Shown here in pieces: positions 12,625-15,377 of a stretch of 15,377 nucleotides of DNA. The number at the start of each line of letters is the position of its first letter. Within the stretch, counting starts at the first letter, position 1. Position numbers and translations under genes: made by a program. Source of the stretch: JADLCB01 sp964398315 (GTDB taxonomy: Bacteria > Planctomycetota > Phycisphaerae > Tepidisphaerales > Tepidisphaeraceae); contig CAYNMV010000086.1 of the NCBI GenBank assembly GCA_964398315.1, positions 1 to 15,377 on the forward strand, written 5' to 3'. The notes under the pieces are model-generated. The model ran no database searches. It was given only the letters and a program-made list of their open reading frames with translations, and was not told where the DNA came from.

Positions 12625-13995
12625 CTAGAGCACCTCGGCGTCGAACGCGCCAAGGTCGGTGATGCGCAGGTCCTGCGGCAGGCCATGCTGGGCGGCCATG
12701 AGGTCTTCAATCCTGGCCCGCACCGGCTCCACCGCGATGCGGCGGGTGACATCCGCCGCAAAGGCATAGGTGAGAAGGTGGCGGGCGGTGTCCTGGCCGA
12801 CGCCACGGGTGCGCAGGTAGAAGAGCATGTCCTCATCGACCGGGCCGATCGTGCTGCCATGGGTGCACTTCACATCATCGGCGTAAATTTCCAGCGCGGG
12901 CTGGGAATTCATATTGGCATCATTGGTCAGCAGCAGCGCCTTGCTGGTCTGCTTGCTGTCGGTCTTCTGCGCCTGCTGGGCGACGTAGATCTGCCCCTTG
13001 AAGACGGCGGTGGCATGGCCGTCGAGCACGTGCTTGTAGAGCTCGTGGCTGGGGCAGTTGGGGGCTTCGTGATGCAGCAGCGTGTGATTATCGCAGTGCT
13101 GATCGCCGCCGATGATGACCAGGCCGTTCAGCACGGCGTAGGCGTACTCCTCCGCCATGCGCGCCCCGGTGTCATTGCGCGTCAGCTTGCCGCCGAGGGT
13201 GGTGTTGTGGCTGATGAAGTAAGAGCTGCGGCCCAGGTCCACATGCATGGCGGCAGTGTGATACGCGGCCAGCGACTCCTGTTGCAGCTTGTTGTGATCG
13301 ATGCGGCTGTCCCGGCCGATGATGACCTCGGTGACAGCGTTGGTCCAGTAGACCGCCCCCTCAGGACCGACATAGCTCTCGACGATCGCCGCCTCAACGT
13401 TGTCATCGGCTACGATCAGCACGCGCGGATGCGAGACGGTCGGCTGATCGCCGCCAGTGGAGACAAACAGCAGGTGGATCGTCCCCTCGATCGTCGTGCT
13501 GCGCGGCAGGCGGATGTAGGCGCCATCGAGGATGAAGCCGGCGTTGAGCGCGGTGAAGGGGGTGGCATCGGTTTTGACGATCCTGGCCAGGTGCTGCTGC
13601 AACAGCTCATCCCTGGCATCCACCGCATCGGCCAGCGAACCGGCGTAGGCACCGCGCGGCAGGTCGGCCAGCTTTGACAACTCACGGGCGAAGTGGCCGT
13701 TGACGAACACCAGTTCAACCGCTGCCTGCCGGCCAAAGCTCGCCTGGGCGGCAATCTGACGGGCCTCATCGGTAATCGTGCCGTGGCCCAGGCGGAAGCG
13801 CGTGTTCTTGATCGGCGTCAGGTTGGTGAAACGCCAGGCCTCGGCCTTGGGATCGGGGAAGCCGACACGATCAAAGTGCGCCATGCCGGCCTGACGAATC
13901 GACTCCAGCCAGGGAGACGGCGGGGTTTCAAGCGTTTCGCGCATCGCCGCAAAATCATTCACTGGAGTGCCTTTTTTCTCTGCAAGCGTGGTCAT
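12625..13995 (-). CDS. sufD: Fe-S cluster assembly protein SufD
   Basis: SufD pairs with SufB, and with the ATPase SufC builds the SufBC2D scaffold on which Fe-S clusters are assembled in the cytosol. The 456-residue product has an N-terminal helical region with PDPKAEAWRFTNLTP (about 47-61), a long beta-helix core, and the C-terminal signature ADDVKCTHGSTIGPVDEDMLFYLRTRGV (C377, H379). SufD rather than SufB is indicated by the N-terminal type, by lack of the SufB-specific sequence seen at 15013-15377, and by position after sufC. ATG 13995 has AGGTG upstream with 7-nt spacing. The gap to sufC is 115 bp, wide for a suf operon, with no evident promoter or terminator. It is the last gene of the cluster, as the intrinsic terminator at 12565-12597 shows. 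Confidence 0.95.
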   Translation of the reverse strand: MTTLAEKKGTPVNDFAAMRETLETPPSPWLESIRQAGMAHFDRVGFPDPKAEAWRFTNLTPIKNTRFRLGHGTITDEARQIAAQASFGRQAAVELVFVNGHFARELSKLADLPRGAYAGSLADAVDARDELLQQHLARIVKTDATPFTALNAGFILDGAYIRLPRSTTIEGTIHLLFVSTGGDQPTVSHPRVLIVADDNVEAAIVESYVGPEGAVYWTNAVTEVIIGRDSRIDHNKLQQESLAAYHTAAMHVDLGRSSYFISHNTTLGGKLTRNDTGARMAEEYAYAVLNGLVIIGGDQHCDNHTLLHHEAPNCPSHELYKHVLDGHATAVFKGQIYVAQQAQKTDSKQTSKALLLTNDANMNSQPALEIYADDVKCTHGSTIGPVDEDMLFYLRTRGVGQDTARHLLTYAFAADVTRRIAVEPVRARIEDLMAAQHGLPQDLRITDLGAFDAEVL

Positions 13996-14110
13996 TTCAC
14001 ATCACCTGTGGGGGCGGCAGGTGCCACCCGCATCGTTCCCAATCGGAGGGGCAACGGGGCATCTCGGCCAAGCGCGCCGATGGCCCGCATCATCCCGCGG
14101 AGGCGGCTGG

Positions 14111-14887
<777 letters not shown>

Positions 14888-14904
14888 GGTGTCTTAATGT
14901 TTGA

Positions 14905-14944
14905 GGTCCTGTGTCCTGGTGCGTTGCTGCTTGGCTGTCTGCTG
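14905..14944 (-). repeat. Degenerate 7-bp tandem repeats in the sufC leader
   Basis: On the minus strand, heptads CAGCAGA (14938-14944), CAGCCAA (14931-14937) and GCAGCAA (14924-14930) are followed, after a 5-bp gap, by CAGGACA (14912-14918) and CAGGACC (14905-14911). CAG recurs in a mostly 7-bp register. The array ends 17 bp before the sufC start codon. Confidence 0.5.
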
Positions 14945-14950
14945 TGCGGG

Positions 14951-14988
14951 TGATTCGGCGAATCAACGCCCCTTGGCCGAAAACGGCC
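14951..14988. other. Two small inverted repeats in the sufB-sufC spacer
   Basis: TGATTCG and CGAATCA flank a single G (14951-14965, a 15-bp dyad), and GGCCG and CGGCC flank AAAA (14975-14988). Neither has a T-run on the minus strand. They could be mRNA hairpins affecting sufB and sufC expression, or a regulator site; I see no match to a known operator. Confidence 0.35.
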
Positions 14989-15012
14989 CGGTACCCGAGG
15001 AAATACAACGGA

Positions 15013-15377
15013 TTACCCGACCGATCCCTCCAGGCTCACGCCCAGGAGTTTCTGCGCTTCCACGGCAAATTCCATGGGCAGCTCGCGGAAGACTTCCTTG
15101 CAGAAGCCGTTGACGATCATGTTGACCGCATCTTCCAGCGCGATACCGCGCGTCTTGCAGTAGAAGAGCTGATCTTCACCGATCTTGCTGGTGCTGGCCT
15201 CGTGCTCGACAACGGCGGTGGTGTTCTTCACGTCGATGTACGGCTCGGTGTGGGCGCCGCAGTTGTTGCCCAGCAGCATCGAGTCACACTGCGTGTAGTT
15301 ACGGGCATTGTCCGCACCCTTGAGGATCTTCACCAGCCCGCGGTAGGTGTTCTGCCCGCGGCCGGCACTGATCCCCT
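15013..15377 (-). CDS. sufB: Fe-S cluster assembly protein SufB (C-terminal part, cut by window edge)
   Basis: Only the last 121 residues are present; the frame is open through 15377, so the N-terminal three quarters lie outside the window. The GTG at 15331-15333 is internal and not a start. Visible SufB signatures are GRGQNTYRGLVKI, QCDSMLLGN, NCGAHTEPYIDVKN (with the cysteine I take to match the essential C-terminal-region Cys of E. coli SufB), VVEHEASTSKIGEDQLFYCKTRGI, and the ending VNGFCKEVFRELPMEFAVEAQKLL. These separate it clearly from SufD. SufB is the main scaffold on which the nascent cluster is built with SufD and SufC. sufC follows after 125 bp containing repeats and small dyads. 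Confidence 0.96.
   Translation of the reverse strand, partial: GISAGRGQNTYRGLVKILKGADNARNYTQCDSMLLGNNCGAHTEPYIDVKNTTAVVEHEASTSKIGEDQLFYCKTRGIALEDAVNMIVNGFCKEVFRELPMEFAVEAQKLLGVSLEGSVG

Noticed and set aside
11137..13677. An 846-codon open frame on the plus strand
   Set aside because: It runs antisense to ahbC and sufD, both with clear family motifs. Its translation has no recognisable domain and has the composition of a GC-rich shadow frame.

Overview
The window is 15.4 kb of GC-rich bacterial DNA that is densely coding on both strands. The gene mix points to a planctomycete, most plausibly a Phycisphaerae-like lineage: a free-standing prepilin-type protein with the C-terminal N-x-L-Y-x-D-x-H-V signature, a large secreted glycosidase-like protein, a sufBCD cluster, and two radical SAM proteins of the siroheme-dependent heme pathway. 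This is a family-level inference. There is no rRNA or other marker to confirm it, and I see no tRNA, CRISPR array, IS element or phage gene.

Layout. At 1-2469 (+) lie the end of pdhB and a complete pdhC, the E1-beta and E2 subunits of a 2-oxoacid (pyruvate) dehydrogenase complex. At 2470-2994 there is no intact gene; two out-of-frame membrane-segment remnants suggest a decayed small membrane-protein gene. At 2995-4095 (-) is a DegT/DnrJ/EryC1/StrS sugar aminotransferase. At 4388-4894 (-) is a YciE/YciF-type ferritin-like protein (DUF892). At 5113-6000 (+) is an NAD-dependent epimerase/dehydratase, divergent from the ferritin-like gene. At 6247-7083 (+) is a prepilin-like protein followed by a terminator-like hairpin. 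At 7323-8501 (+) is an AhbD-like radical SAM/SPASM protein, at 8585-11101 (+) a secreted clan GH-A-like glycoside hydrolase, and at 11206-12411 (-) an AhbC-like radical SAM protein. From 12625 to the window end (-) runs sufB (partial), sufC and sufD, closed by a strong intrinsic terminator.

How the genes work together. PdhB and PdhC form the core of one complex. SufB, SufC and SufD form the Fe-S assembly scaffold; AhbC and AhbD are themselves [4Fe-4S] enzymes for the last steps of heme synthesis from siroheme, so a Suf supply next door makes biochemical sense, although the adjacency may be chance. The aminotransferase and epimerase are both nucleotide-sugar-type enzymes but lie on opposite strands with a gene between them.

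The most unusual non-coding signal is a set of degenerate 7-bp-period tandem repeats in three separate spacers (936-1030, 4096-4387, 14888-15012). In the first two they form two arrays in inverted orientation. Other signals are a perfect 20-bp palindrome upstream of the glycosidase gene, a two-copy 20-bp-period repeat in the divergent spacer at 4895-5112, and three genes with a TAnnnT box 9-10 nt before the start codon and no Shine-Dalgarno, which may mean nearly leaderless transcripts.
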